Origin: Isoetes taiwanensis
Taxonomy: Eukaryota; Streptophyta; Lycopodiopsida; Isoetales; Isoetaceae
Direction of reading: 5' to 3'
NCBI GenBank assembly: GCA_021234155.1
Contig: JAJEKV010000092.1
Span: forward strand, 3,854,561-3,918,560
DNA length: 64,000 bases
The notes under the pieces were generated by a model that saw only the letters and a program-made list of their open reading frames with translations, was not told where the DNA came from and ran no database searches. Positions 45,900 through 58,461 of the stretch are shown piece by piece. The number at the start of each line of letters is the position of its first letter. The stretch's first letter is position 1. The position numbers and the translations under genes were made by a program.

Positions 45900-47600
45900 G
45901 TATCTCCGTTTTTTTTTAGGCCAACTTTTTAGAGTTGCCATGTTGAATGGCAATTTTGTCAAGATGCCATTCTTTTGAAGGTTAAATTCTTTCTTAGCCA
46001 TTCATTAGAGCTGCAATAAACAAGCACAAAAACACACCATCATATATAATTCACACATAAAGCTTAAAGGCCTTCCTATTATAATTCAATAGCCCAAAGT
46101 TTACAATTGCACCATGCGGCATTGCTTATGATCCATCCAATTAGCATAGATCATCTCATAGTCTGCATCTGCCATGTCAGGCGATGATAATGATAAGAAC
46201 ATCAACATTTCAAGAGTTTTCAGATTCAAAGATTCTCGATCATCATCCTTTATCAAGTTTTGCCTTCGAAATCTGCATTCACATTCTACAGAAGATGCTG
46301 GAAGAACTAGAACTTGGAATGGAATAACCCAACTTGGTTTCCAAACTCTTTTAAACTTTTTTGTAACGGTAGTTCCATCACACTCTTGAAATTCATCAAA
46401 TTCCTCATCTGACATATCATCTTCCTCGTCTATGTCTGGTTCTGCATTAAGATCTAAGGCATCATTAGATGCTTCAATGTCAACAATGCTAGAGGTAGTG
46501 CTTCTTGCTCCTCTTTTTGCTTGAGACTTATGAAAAGCTTTGAATATATCTTGTTGTAGAGGATCTTTTTTGGGTCTTACCATCCGCACCAAAAAGAATT
46601 GGTAAAACAAAGGAGACAACATATGAAATAAAACTAATACAATACCTTTCACTATCTCTGGAAACAAGCGTAGAGCATAATCCGAAGGAAAAAATGATCA
46701 CGAGCATAATCCCAAGGAAAAAATCTCTGTTTTTAGAGTCTGGCAAAACTGGTAAGATTATTCTATTTATGCGGTTTGGGAGGAAAAAGTTGACAGATAG
46801 ATGACAGCCAACCGATTGTGAAGAATCGGTTGCATTTGGCTTTTTGCACATGACACTTTCTAGTGCAAATTGTGGAATAGTTTGCAAAATAGGAAGAAAA
46901 GAAGAAGAATTGATGGCAAATGGCAGTAATACATTTACATGAAGAAGAATTGATGGCAATAACACAGTCTGATCATTACCTTTTCCTTAAAGTTTGATCC
47001 AAATTCCAAAACCGATTTTAGAATCCGAGTTCACAGGCCAATCCAATCCGAGTTTGGCAATCTTCTGAGTTTACAGTCCGATTTTTTGGCCGATTCTTCA
47101 GAATTACATCATTAATCTGGACTTGTCTGGTCTAGAATGCGGAGGCATGAAGAAGATTTCGGAACTCTGGCCTAACCGAAGAGCAGAAGACTTAGGATCG
47201 TCCGGCAGCAGCGGGGGCAATTGGAAAAGAGCGGCAACTTGGCAAGACTTGAGCTCATCAACAATTTTTTCAAGATTCCCCCTTTCTTTTTAATGTTTAA
47301 TGTTGGTTGGTTTGCTATTAATTTCGTAGTATCTCATTAATTACAAATTAGTAATGGTATTTTGTTCCAATTGGGGTAGGGAAATAAATGAATAATAGAA
47401 AATATATGTACTAGAAAATAATTTTTTTTTTAACCTTGCCATTCAATTGAAGGGTTACATTTGCCAAAGCCGTTCAAGCTGAATGGCATTATTTTCTCTT
47501 GCCGTTCATTCGCATGGCCGAAATAAAAACCGCCGTTCTTTGAAGGGCCAAAGGCCTCTTGAATGGCATTGCCATGTTCAAATTTAAGGCCTGCAAAGGA
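45900..47600 (-). mobile_element. hAT-type transposon relic
   Basis: A minus-strand hAT dimerisation domain (46101-46350) lies between two AT-rich flanks (45915-46015 and 47430-47590), both crowded with TTGAATGGCA / TGCCATTCAA-type motifs. Such clustered subterminal motifs are the transposase-binding sites of hAT elements (known for Ac/Ds). An AGGCC...GGCCT pair could be the ends, but I could not define a target duplication. Most of the transposase is missing. Confidence 0.55.
46101..46667 (-). pseudogene. hAT transposase C-terminal dimerisation domain
   Basis: The minus frame carries an acidic linker (DEEDDMSDEEFDEFQ) and then FQVLVLPASSVECECRFRR, LNLKTLEMLMFLSLSS and a trailing acidic/Trp segment (YEMIYANWMDHK). 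This matches the end of hAT transposases (PVSSAxCERxFS...LRN RL..E.LD.LM). It normally mediates multimerisation. The catalytic core is absent. Confidence 0.65.
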
Positions 47601-47758
47601 CCCAGAAAACAAAATTTGAACAGAAATCATCTCATTGCACCTTAAGCCGGAAGCCCTCAACCAATAGATTCAAATTTGCTTCTTGCCCTTATCACGAGAA
47701 TCTATTTTATTTGATTCGTACCTCCAGACCATGTCTGCCTCACCAGAGCCCTGCCCTA

Positions 47759-47940
47759 TTTTGGATATGACAAAAGATGACTGGCAGTTCTAGCCGTTAA
47801 GAGTAAATAAGATTTTGGTAGAGCATTTACTAAGTTGTTCCTAACTTTAAGGAACTCGTATTTTTGCATTTCATTTTGATAATGAATCAAGATCATTGCT
47901 TCTTTGTTGGTAGCACTTTGAAAACTCCTGTTTCTTAATA
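47759..47940 (+). repeat. 5' LTR
   Basis: Begins TTTTGGATATGACAAAAG (the 3' LTR has TGTTGG, so one base has changed here) and ends TTTCTTAATA. The primer-binding site starts at 47941. Confidence 0.93.
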
Positions 47941-48543
47941 TGATATCAGAGCAGGTGGCTCTTAAGCCCAAGAGCTTTTGGAGATGAAGGAATGAGGAGC
48001 AGTCTATATAAATGTCAAAATTTGTTGTGCAGCCTTGGCGGGTTGCTCGTGACAGGAGCATGGAAATGCTCAAGAACCATCTGGGACATGTCATTATTTG
48101 GTATGTCGTGTGGGGCTTTGGGCGCTCACTAAGAAACACCACAGATATGGCATGGAGGCTCTGGATGCTTGTAGCATGGCAAGCTGCAGGAACAGGAAAA
48201 GATCCCATGAAGAGGATAATGGCAGCAAGAAGGCTAGAGACACTGTTGATGGATTCTTCCAGTGCATGGCAAGTCTGCAAGCAGGTGCTTGAGAGTATGG
48301 GCAAAGACGAATTTAGCTTAAGGGGAGAACTGCTTGAGATTATAGGTAGAGAATGCATGAAGAAGCTAATGACAGCAAGAAAGCTAGAGATACTATTGAT
48401 GGATTCTTCCAGTGCATGGCAAGTCTGCCAGGTGCCTGAGAGTATGGACAAAGATGAATTTAGCTTAAGGGGAGAACTGAACAGCAAGAAGTGGGAACAT
48501 GTCGTGGCATCTAGAATTATTGTGGTCGTAAGCAATGGATGGC

Positions 48544-49210
48544 CATATTGTATTAGATTGCTTAAAAGTGGAAGCTGGGTGGAGGCAGTCAATGTCATTC
48601 TGAAGTTATGGATTGAGGATGATTGCCTATTATTGCTGAAGTTCATAGTATCACAGACTTTCAGGTTCACCTCTCGAGATTTACAAGAACTTGCTGCAGA
48701 TGCTGGCACATTTGCAATAAGTAGAGGCATATTGTTGTAAAAGACCTCAGTAAAAAAAAAAAAAAAGCAACTAAAACTGCTATTATTGCAGCTGAAGAAG
48801 CACAATGGCATGGCAAGGCAGGGATGGCTAATGGAGTTATTGGGAGACTCCAGGACATTAAGAAAGTTTTTGATTGTGCAAAGTTGAGGACGGGGCTTGC
48901 TATAGGGACTCCAAAGATGCCAGATGTCAAATGGGAGGATGTTGGAAGACTAGAGGATGTAAAGAAAGCTATATTTGATATTGTGCAGAAAGTTCCAATA
49001 GCACATGGCTGTAAGGATGTTTTGGTCTTAGTGGTTGTTGCAGTTGAGGATGAAGATTCTGTTGTACTTTCTCTGCAACATTGCTTTCCTCATAAGATTG
49101 CTTTGGGGACACCCAATAAGAATGATCAGCTTGAGTGTCTTCGCCACTACATTAGAATTGAGAGAGTTGATTCTAATATCTCAGCTCTAGTGAAGGATGT
49201 TCTTGGTCGT
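48544..49210 (+). pseudogene. Captured PEX6 (peroxin-6 AAA-ATPase) cDNA fragments
   Basis: PEX6 is an AAA-ATPase that recycles the peroxisomal import receptor. Here its pieces lie inside an LTR element. QTFRFTSRDLQELAADAG (about 48652) corresponds to the end of its first AAA domain (SGFMPRDLRALVADAG). It runs on without introns, after a stop, through KTSVKKKKK and AAEEAQWHG to LAIGTPKMPDVKWEDVGRLED (about 48898), the entry of the second AAA domain. A block that should come earlier, HCFPHKIALGTPN and NISALVKDV, follows at 49078-49200, so the order is permuted. The lack of introns points to capture through RNA. Not functional: stops, frame changes and no Walker motifs. Confidence 0.75.
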
Positions 49211-49829
49211 GTAGAAGCATTTATTCGTAAGGATGATAGTGCATCAAGTGCATTGACTCCCACGGATGACAAAGAAATACTAGTTTCTGAAGGAGTTCGA
49301 AGTGAAGTTATTGGTGTAGAGGCAATTGTTCTTGCGAATGACGTAGAAATGCGAGTTGCGCATGGTCAAGTTTCCGCTTTTTATTCTAGCAACTCGAATA
49401 GATGCAAAAGGTATCTTATTTTTGTTGCATGCATGTTTGTTTTTGATGTGTTGATGACTCTATGTGAGGGGAGTGTAAAAGGAGTTTGTGGAAGAAATGT
49501 GGTAACAAACCTTGTAGTCCAAACAGCCTGGTATGATGCACATCTGGAAGGTAGATTCCTACACATATCTGTTCCTAAGAAATGGAGGGCGCAAGAAGTT
49601 GCTCCAATGAAGGTATCTCTTTCCATTCATTTAATAATTGAGCACTTACAGAATAGATATTATTCGTATGCACAAGAGAAGACACTGGCTGTTCCAAATT
49701 TGTTAGTGAAATGTCAAAATGTTCCCTAACCAAACAAGATGCAGATACAGAATTGATTATGATTTACACAAATGATTCATCTTACAACAGTTTTACAGCT
49801 CTCAAACGTAGAATCAGAGAGATGGCAAA

Positions 49830-50918
49830 GTGAAGGTGTACAATAGCCAATTATTTCGGAAAATGAAGAGGGGGCATGGCCTTAAGATTGGGTGTTTCAT
49901 GTGGAGTAGGATTGAGTGCTTCATGTGGAATCAGGTGCTGTTCAGATGCGTCTGGTTCATGTTGAACAGAGAAGAGGTGATGCAGGAGATACATGTGCTT
50001 AGTTTGGCTAAGAAGCTAATAATAGTCTCAGATGCAGTAAGATGTTTGGCAAATCTTGCCAAGGTGAAGGCGTACCTTAGAAAACGTGGAAGTTTATGGC
50101 AGGAGAAGAGGGTGCAAGGCCTTAGGATCATCGAGCAAGGGTTATGCACAAGGCCTATGTCAAATCACAAGAAAAAAATTTCAACTTTGGCTTTAGAGTT
50201 TTTGGGAAGAATTGGGTCGACATTGCAGAGCCAAGTTCTAAGTTTCAGACGCATGTCCAGGAACTTTTACCTTGAGAAGATTGTTGATGGGAAGATGCCA
50301 TTGGTATTCTTTTTCAAGATGCAGGGGGAGAGCATATGGTTTTGGTTCAACAATTGGATATTGGGTCCACCTGATCTTTTGCATCATGAAATAGAATATA
50401 TGAACTTGATGCTTATGCAAAGAATTCATACGTTCAGAATTCATCCAGGTTATGGTGTTGCAGTGGCATATGGAGCGATGAATAGATTTGATGCTGACAG
50501 TTATGATGCCAATGCAAGGTATGGAGCAGCACCGTCTGGATATGGTAGTAGTTATGATCGTGCACTAGTGGTGCATATGGAAGTGGACCTGGAACATGTA
50601 GTTATGGCACAGCATTGGAGCCAGAAGTGCAAAGGGATAATAAAGAATCCTCTGATGGTTTTGAATGGAGCAGCACCATCTGGATATGGTAGTAGTTATG
50701 ATCGTGCACTAGTGGTGCATATGGAAATGGTCCTGGAACAGGTAGTTATGGCGCAGCATTGGAGCCAGAAGTGCAAATGGATAATAAAGAATCCTCTGAT
50801 GGTTTTGACTCAACTCAAAAGGGAAAGAAACATTCAATGGCAGATGGTGCATCAATTTGGAGACCAGGCAGAACAACAGGCGTATCATCTTGCCAAGATA
50901 CGGGTAGGCTGGCTATAG
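49830..50918 (+). pseudogene. Long ORF with GYG-rich segment and in-frame 144-bp duplication
   Basis: A 362-codon frame inside the LTR element. Its middle has YGAAPSGYGSSYDRA twice, because 50522-50665 is duplicated as 50666-50809. In another frame the same DNA reads GAYGSGPGT and SYG(T/A)ALEPEVQ, which looks more natural for a glycine-rich RNA-binding protein, so this frame may not be the original. I cannot name the source gene. Confidence 0.4.
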
Positions 50919-51598
50919 AGCATCAAGTGGGGCTACATGCTCTAGAGGTTACGCCGGAGGCTTTACAGACTGTTATAAAAGTACATGATACCCTGATAAC
51001 ACTTGGGGTTCTGAAACCTGTAATGCTAATTCTACTGTTGGAGCTGGACTAGGAAAATCATTTTTCTGTAATGCTGAAATCGTGTATTTGATCATGTCCT
51101 TTCTGCCAAAGCCATTAAGGCAAAAAGAGCAGAAAAAGGGCATGAGTGAGCGTAAGGTAGGACCTGGGAGATGATCACCTGGAAGCAGGTCCATATGGTC
51201 TACAACTTTCTGCCTTAATGAATTTGTACACTTCAAAGGGATCATCCCGTTTCTACTGAACCCCTAAAATGCTTTTGGAACATAAGACAATTATAAGAAA
51301 AATTGGTTTAGAGTTAATAAGTTAGAAGGGTAATTCCCACATAGGCCATGAACTTTAGAAACATTTAAAGTATTCTAATAGGGAGTAGATACAGTGGTCA
51401 AGTTTATCTTCAATCTAATAAGAGCCATACACTGGTAAAGCATTATGATATTGTTAATAAAAAAACCCTGCCTTGTCCGTAGATCAGGGGGCCAGTGCAT
51501 AAACATAGTTCAAATAAAATCATTCCGAACTAAAATAGTTGCAGCAAGGAGAGTAGGATGTTGCAGCAACTAGCAGGCCCTACCCTCACTATGCACTA

Positions 51599-53180
51599 TG
51601 TGACGCTCCCAGAACATATACGACGCTCGGGCGTATACATACGGGGACTTCCCCCTCCCATGGCACCCGTCTAACTCCGGCCATCTATGGTAAGATGCTC
51701 GAGTGAAGGACACAGAGGGGTCATTCGGCCCACGCCTTCAATGGGGCTCCTATGTCGCGGAAGCGTGAATACAAGGTCAGCATACAGCATAATCATATCA
51801 TAAATACCACCACGAAGGGTGGCACATCCATCCAACTGATAATAACAGAGAAGATACATTTAATACTAGAGAAAACAACCCAAACCCATGGTTCTACCCC
51901 GGCTCAGACTCCAGTGAGGATCGACTGACGGCTAGGTCTCAAGAGATCAGCAGACCAAATCTTGGCATGGCGTTGGCTGGCATAGAACATCGGCTAGGGT
52001 TGTCCACTCCATCCGCCCCTCCTGTGCACACTTTGCAGATGAGTCAAGTCATGCCATGGCATCACTATAGCCTTCCGGAGACGCAGACTCAAGGTACCAC
52101 CCTTCGAGCCTACTCCAGGTTTCATGAAGATCTGTCCGATGAGGCAGGTCGGGGAAGCGTCCCCTTCTATCACAGCGGTTCCATGGGTGAGTTAGAGAAT
52201 ACGTGCCGCATCAGCGACCCTCGCATCCGTACCCGACCTACTCCCTTAACTTTATCTTCAAAGTGCAGGATGCCCCATACGGGTCACACCTCTGCACCCA
52301 GGGAGTGTCAGACCCATACGCGGCCCTATACGTGACCGGCTATCAGGCCTAGCCCAATGTAGGAGTCCCAGGAGCCTTTTATGTTCGTGCAAGACCCCAC
52401 CCCCACTTCACCACTGCGTCCCGTCTCTGGTGCTAAGCAATTCCATAGCATCCACGACTCGGTGGTCCCTTGTGCACATGCCGCATCTAATGGGAATAAT
52501 ACAGGGCTCTATCTAGGAGCATACTACAATACATGGGCTCAGAGGTCTCTACCCCCCTTTAATCCCTGCTTTACGGAAGCTGACAGAGATACTTTCATAG
52601 ATTCATCCATCCTTACTTAACAAAGCATAATCCATAATTGAAATATAATCCTAAATATCAAAGAAGGGTTAATCCTAACAAAGATAACCAGAGAAGACTA
52701 ACTGAGGCACTATCCTAGAAGCTCAAGCTAGACTACCCACTAACCCGAGTTTCTGCTAGAACCGTTATCATGGGGCACCTCCATCTTTCAGCAACTTGGG
52801 TGTTCAGCAACAACTTCAGCAACTTGGGTGTTCAGCAACAGCTTCAGCAGCTTGGGCGCTCAGCAACAACTCCTCCTGGCTCGATTTTGGGGCCAAATGG
52901 GACAAGGGTTCAATTTGATGCCCCAAGTTAGCATTCCCATGCTGGCCAATCGAATTTGGCCAAGTGGCACCTTCCTAATTAATCTATTATCCTAATTAAG
53001 TCAATTAGATATTATTTCCTTAATTATAGGTGATTAACCTTTAATAATTAATTTAGCATAGCTAAATTAATCCCTTTTAGGTCAACCCCCTAGGTTAAAA
53101 TACCCCATGGTGGCGTATCTTTACTGGGTGACGTGTCAGTATATTTATACGTATACCGTATAAATACTTGAAACGTCACA
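51599..53180 (+). mobile_element. Solo-LTR-like repeat A, nested in the LTR element
   Basis: It begins TGTGACGCTCCC and ends AACGTCACA, so it has TG...CA ends and 7-bp inverted termini TGTGACG/CGTCACA. It is about 1.58 kb and has a close copy in opposite orientation at 62081-63554. Flanks CACTA and CAATA (4 of 5 bases) may be a decayed target duplication. The open frame 51967-52335 has no recognisable protein. I interpret it as a solo LTR of a Gypsy-type element. Confidence 0.6.
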
Positions 53181-53409
53181 CAATACAAAATGGCTACTCA
53201 AATATGTAAATAACTTTTAAGAATGGTGATCATATCTCTAAGGGGATAGAGAAGAAGTGGAGTCAGTTTTGAATTGGCTAAGGGGGAGTGCCTCACAAAG
53301 TCTTTTTACATAAATTGTCAACATTCGTATGGACAGTGTAGACAGATGCAGAAAGTTTTTAGTTCCATATTTCTTCTAGCATTCTAGCAGTCATCTTCTT
53401 GAGGGGGAG

Positions 53410-53591
53410 TGTTGGATATGACAAAAGATGACTGGCAGTTCTAGCCGTTAAGAGTAGAGAAGATTTTGGTAGAGCATTCACTAAGTTGTTCCTAAGTTTA
53501 AGAAACTCGTATATTTGTATTTCATTTTGATAATGAATCAAGATCATCGCTTCTTTGTTGCTAGCGCTTTGAAAACTTCCGTTTCTTAATA
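53410..53591 (+). repeat. 3' LTR
   Basis: Begins TGTTGGATATGACAAAAG, just after a purine tract. Differs from the 5' LTR at few positions by eye, so insertion is fairly recent. Followed by CCCTA. Confidence 0.93.
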
Positions 53592-53596
53592 CCCTA

Positions 53597-55212
53597 TACA
53601 AGGGCAAATAAAAGAACAAAATCTAACACCAAAAACCTCTGCAGCCAAGCCTCTGTCACCGCAACAATTCTAAAAAGGAAATATTGGACATCATGCCTCT
53701 TCCTGGCTACTAATAGGTAGTTGCAGACCAAAACCACTAGGAAGAAAAATAATTCTCCCAAAAGATTCAAAGGAAAAACTCTGCCCAACACTAAGAAGAA
53801 AAAATACTTCTCCCAAAGAAAATCAAAGGAGAAACTCCTGCCCACAGCGAGCCTGCCAGTGTCAACAATATATGAATCCAGATACATACAAAAAGGGAAA
53901 TTTTTAACCTTCGATTTCATTTGTTGAAAACTCGAAAATAGGATTGTGGAAACTTACATGAAGATCTACAAAGCTTTGTAGGTAGAGCATCTATTACTTC
54001 TAATTTCGATGTGATTCTCATAGATGTGAATCATTATCGAGTCAAAGAACTTCAAACAGCGGATAGAACTTTGGAAGTAAGATAATAAATTAGTGAAAGA
54101 TGAAGAAGAAGAAGGAATAGGAATGAGAAAAAGTTGGGCTAAGATCACCTATTTTTCAAGAGGGAAGATTAAACAAAACCTTAGCTGTTGAGGGAGCCCC
54201 TCGTATTCTATGGAAGTTAGGAAATGTCAGAGGCTCTTTCAAGTTCAACCATATATTCTAGGGAAGGTGAATGTGTGTGATGGTATATTCTAGGGAAGGT
54301 GCATGTGTGTGATGGTCTACTGTTGCATCTTATAATTTGGACAAGGCCACCAACAACATTTATTATGTCATGCACAATTTGGACAAGGCCACCAACAACA
54401 TTTATTACGTCATGTATGCATCGCTCGAAACCATATAAGACTCCCTACCAACTAACCTTCATTCCCATAAACTAACCTTCATTCCCTAGTCGATCTCAAA
54501 TTTGCTCTCACCTTTTGAAGCTAGTCTAAATTGAAGCTTAGATATTGCATACCCTTAGATCACAACTCTCATAAGTTCCATGTGTTTGCTTCCTCCACGG
54601 TCCTACATGCTGCTTCTCGAAAACATATTATTCATTGTGCAGGAAAAGGGTGGAGGCAATGTCATCGTGGTCTAGAGCCATGGCAAAACATTTACAAGTG
54701 ACATTTGCCACATAACTTTGCAAAATTGAACTTTACAAATAATGCCTGTACCATGGCACACGTTTGCCCCATGTCAAAAATTGCAACAGCAAGAATGCGT
54801 AGCTCAATAAAGAACTAAGCATATCTAAGCATACAAAACACAGGATTACGAGAAGTGAGCAATTTTTTTCTCTCCAGATCTGGAATAAAGTCATTTCAGG
54901 AACTCTGTTTTTATGTATTTAATCCCGTCCAGGGTATGGTACAAGTAATGCATACCTAGCATATCATGCATCTCTGAGCTTACAATGTGATATGCTAGTG
55001 AACATCAACATTAGCATTTATTTGTAAAATTGGGAGTTCTATGAGATTGTCCATTACACAACAACCATGTCTGGCCACTGCATTTTCTGGAATACGCCAC
55101 CTTTTTTTATCTGTCGTGTGCATGTGCTAGTATAAACAATGTAAGCATGCTTCCAAATCCATAGCATGCTCTTTCCAAATCACCACGTAGAATGATGCAC
55201 CATTCAGCTCCA
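53597..55212. other. Spacer with small tandem duplications
   Basis: No gene. TATTCTAGGGAAGGTG(A/C)ATGTGTGTGATGGT-type units are doubled at about 54253-54317, and an ACAATTTGGACAAGGCC-type unit of 41 bases is doubled at about 54334-54415. Confidence 0.6.
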
Positions 55213-58200
55213 TTAACTTGGGTCTGGATGAGCAGCTTGCTTTACAGAGTTCAACTTTGTCAGGTCAGGTATCCAGAAGGCAAGAACAACAGATGCACTT
55301 GCAAACATTAGTCGCCGAGGTGCCCACTTCACAACTGCTGGTATGCCACAGTTATTTGTCCAACATGCAACCTGCAGTTTCCAAGAACAAGGTATAATCG
55401 ACAGAAACAAAAATGTTACAACTTTTATACCAGTACTCACTTCGACACCCGTGATTGCACTCCATACCCGTAGGCTCCCATCACCAGAACCTAATTCAGG
55501 AACATGCCAAAAAATAGAACATGTAAATTTTCTGAACAGAACAAGTGTACCATGTGACAATGAGTGAATCTCATCTTCTTTTAGCTCATAGTTTGTTTTA
55601 CTAAAAGATGTTTCATGAGAGGATAAATAGTAATAAAGCCTATTGTCAATCTGGGAATAGAGAGAGCTGTTGGAGGACTCTTATGGGCCACAAGAATTGG
55701 TAGCCAACTTGTACAACTTAACTTGGCAAATGTGGTGCCTGGGCTTTTTACAACAACAGCAAATCAACTTCTTCCTAAACTGTTTGCCGTATCCTACCAG
55801 TGTTTGGTACTTAGCATACATGTCTTGACTAGTTGAATCTTGCAGAGCTACCTGCCGTCCTGCATCTTTAGGTGAGTGTACGCCTCGTAGTCCTGGCATA
55901 AGCCCGAACAATACAGCCACTACCTTGTGGAAGTTGATTGATGAGCTATATGGCAGAAATCCAAGGAAAATCAAGTCTAAGGGCCTTTTAGAGCATTGAA
56001 TTGCCATATCAAAGGTCTCTCACTCCCTCCTCCTACCTAATTCTATATAGCATTCCATCTCCATAGACAATAAAACACGAGGCAATTCAATTCTCTGAGT
56101 CACACAGATACATTCTTCATTCCCAACCTGTTGACTATACTTTGGTTCAATGAAGATGGCAAAGATGATCGAGTGACTGAGGTAAGAACAGCTAGTCCCC
56201 ATGACTCATATAGAGGACACACCAAAATTTGCGACTCTTTGTGCTGGGGATATGTCCAAGTTCATTCTGACATTGCTACTCAATTAAGATGCACCTCCAG
56301 GGCATCTTAGTTACTATATCCTTCGACTCAAGCCAAGACCAGCTAAGGCCAACCCAGTATGAGACAACAACTGTCCTGCGCATGTCCAAAAGACAGCCAA
56401 TGTCTCAGGCACCTGTTTGGAATATATCCATGACCTTCCAGTTTCGATTTGCATCAGCTCATCAATAAAAATATCTCCCATCTATCTGAAAAGTACGTTC
56501 CAAACTGACCTGAAATTACAAATTGCCCATCAGGACTGAAAGATGCTTCCAATGTACCCCCATCACGATTAGGCTTCAGGGTAAAACCATGCAGCTGAAA
56601 AAAATATCACAACTTATTGTCAAATATGCAGAACTTTTAACCACTGACATATTGCCAAATATAGGTACATTAATAAGTATGTTTGCTCAACCTAGAGAGA
56701 CAATCTCAAACAATATCCAGATAATCAATGACCAATGCTTTAAACGGATCCAACGACGCCTAAATTGAAGGAAAATTGGACCAAGCAGATACACCCAATC
56801 GTTGCTACAAAACAATTCAAATTGTTGCTATAAAACAATTCAGATGTCATTTAATCAATCGTCAGAACTTAGAATCATCCGGCTCATTACATTTTAAACA
56901 CCCACCAAACCATGGAAGTGCATGTTGTTTACTTTTGGGCTTTATTAAATCCTATAAATTGGCTGTTTCATGGCCACTCGATGATCGATCTCAAACACTT
57001 GATCCAGCATCTGACATACATGTTATGGCACGCCTGGACATCATCTTTCCAGCACCCAACATACATGTTATGGCATGCCTGGACATCACCCTTCCATCTT
57101 TAAGTTGTCGAATCTTGACCTGGGACTGCTCATGCCCATTTGCAAGCATTTTATGGGATATTTGGACCATTCCTAAGAACAAGTCCTCTCTGTATGGAAA
57201 CTGACTTAGGTTCATAGGAAAAATAAATGCTTGACCTGCCTAAGATCTCTAAACTGTTTATTGTAGATCTTCAATTTAGCAAGCAAATACAAGATTGTCC
57301 ACTCTTCTATGTGAGGGTACAATTCATATTACAATTAGTCCAGATTGAAAAACACAGTTTACCTTTTTGCCAACATATGCATCGACAACATATACATGGC
57401 TATTTGTAGTTGAGAGTAGCATGAGCTTTCCGTCGTTACTGAATTTCATCCCTGATACTTCTATAGTATCACCCCCTACAAGAAATGTGTCAAATGGTCC
57501 CTGTCAAAATCCAAAAATTCCATGAGTGGAATGCTTCGAATATTGCTTAGCAAAAGCATGCTCTCATATGTACCTTTTCAAATGATCGCACATCAAATAA
57601 TTTAATAGCTCCCCCTTCCATAGCAACAGAAAACACTAGGCCTTGCTGATCGTATGCTACTGCTGGCCGGCCACGTACATTGAGAAGACCCTGCTACCAT
57701 AAACAGAATTTTAGTTTGATACAATCTGCATTGAAACAAGGTGATAAATCCCAATTCATAATTTTCCCATATACCTGGCATACATTGCTTCTGAGGTCCC
57801 AAAGACGGACAGTGTGGTCCAGAGACCCTGACATAAAGCTGTCATTCTTGGGAGACATGCAAAGGGAGACAACCCTGCCCAAAGTTTTAGAAATTTTAAA
57901 AGCTTAGATGCCAATTATCAGGTAAAGCATGTTACAAGAAAGTACCTGTCCTTATGGCCCTTGAAGTAACGCAAATATCGATTATCATATAGGGACAAAT
58001 AACGTAAAGAATCTAAAACGCAATATACAATGTCAATTTGCAAACTTGGTAGAGCTGTGCCATTCAATGCTTACCATCATAATTGTTCTTTGATGAATAA
58101 ATGACAGAGCTTGTATGATGAGTGAAACATATTTGATCTGCCCCATATTTCTTACTGTTTACTGTCTTCACAAGCCTGCAGCCTTTTATTAATTAAAAGC

Positions 58201-58461
58201 GTCCCAAGTATCTATCAGTAATAAACTTACGTCGCACTTGCAGTGTCGTAAAGGCGGATTGATGCATCATCGCAGGCAGTCACCAATAGATCATCAGTTC
58301 GATGAAAATCCAACGAATTAATCTTCCCTCCCTACAAAGAAGCCTCTTACTTAAGATATGTTTTTCCTAAAATATTTTTTGAAGGCGGATATCAAACTCA
58401 CATAATCCTTGAAAATGGCTGCTATAGACATATGCTTTACCGTGTCCTCGCTTATTTCCAT
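55213..58461 (-). CDS. APRF1: SWD2/APRF1-like WD40 protein, ten exons
   Basis: The Swd2 family are WD40 subunits of COMPASS-like H3K4 methyltransferase complexes and, in yeast, of the cleavage/polyadenylation factor. In Arabidopsis APRF1/S2L members affect flowering and H3K4me3. Exons on the minus strand: 58402-58461, 58231-58331, 58075-58175, 57946-58012, 57775-57874, 57574-57690, 57363-57500, 56510-56594, 55441-55490 and 55213-55371. Together they give 978 nt, 325 residues, with every junction in phase and standard GT-AG ends. Readable blocks include [90 protein letters not shown] and FWIPDL. Length matches the plant family (about 330). It is complete. An inverted pair of solo-LTR-like repeats flanks it. 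Confidence 0.95.

Larger units (their letters stand above)
47759..53591 (+). mobile_element. Non-autonomous LTR retroelement carrying host gene pieces
   Basis: Two 182-bp LTRs (47759-47940 and 53410-53591) are very similar, and CCCTA is duplicated at 47754-47758 and 53592-53596. The 5' LTR is followed at once by TGATATCAGAGCAGG, close to the tRNA-Met primer site TGGTATCAGAGC. The 3' LTR is preceded by a purine tract TTGAGGGGGAG. The inside holds no gag or pol. It carries processed PEX6 fragments, an RNA-binding-protein-like GYG-rich segment and a nested solo-LTR-like repeat. Primer site and LTR type suggest it was moved by Copia machinery. Confidence 0.9.

Noticed and set aside
46528-46965. 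145-codon minus ORF upstream of the hAT domain
   Set aside because: Hydrophobic low-complexity translation that matches no part of hAT transposases; likely chance.
47756-48811. 351-codon minus-strand ORF
   Set aside because: It is the antisense shadow of the LTR and the captured PEX6 piece, which read sensibly only on the plus strand.
51967-52620. Plus-strand ORFs within solo-LTR-like repeat A
   Set aside because: No protein family is visible, and the inverted copy B does not keep the frames intact.
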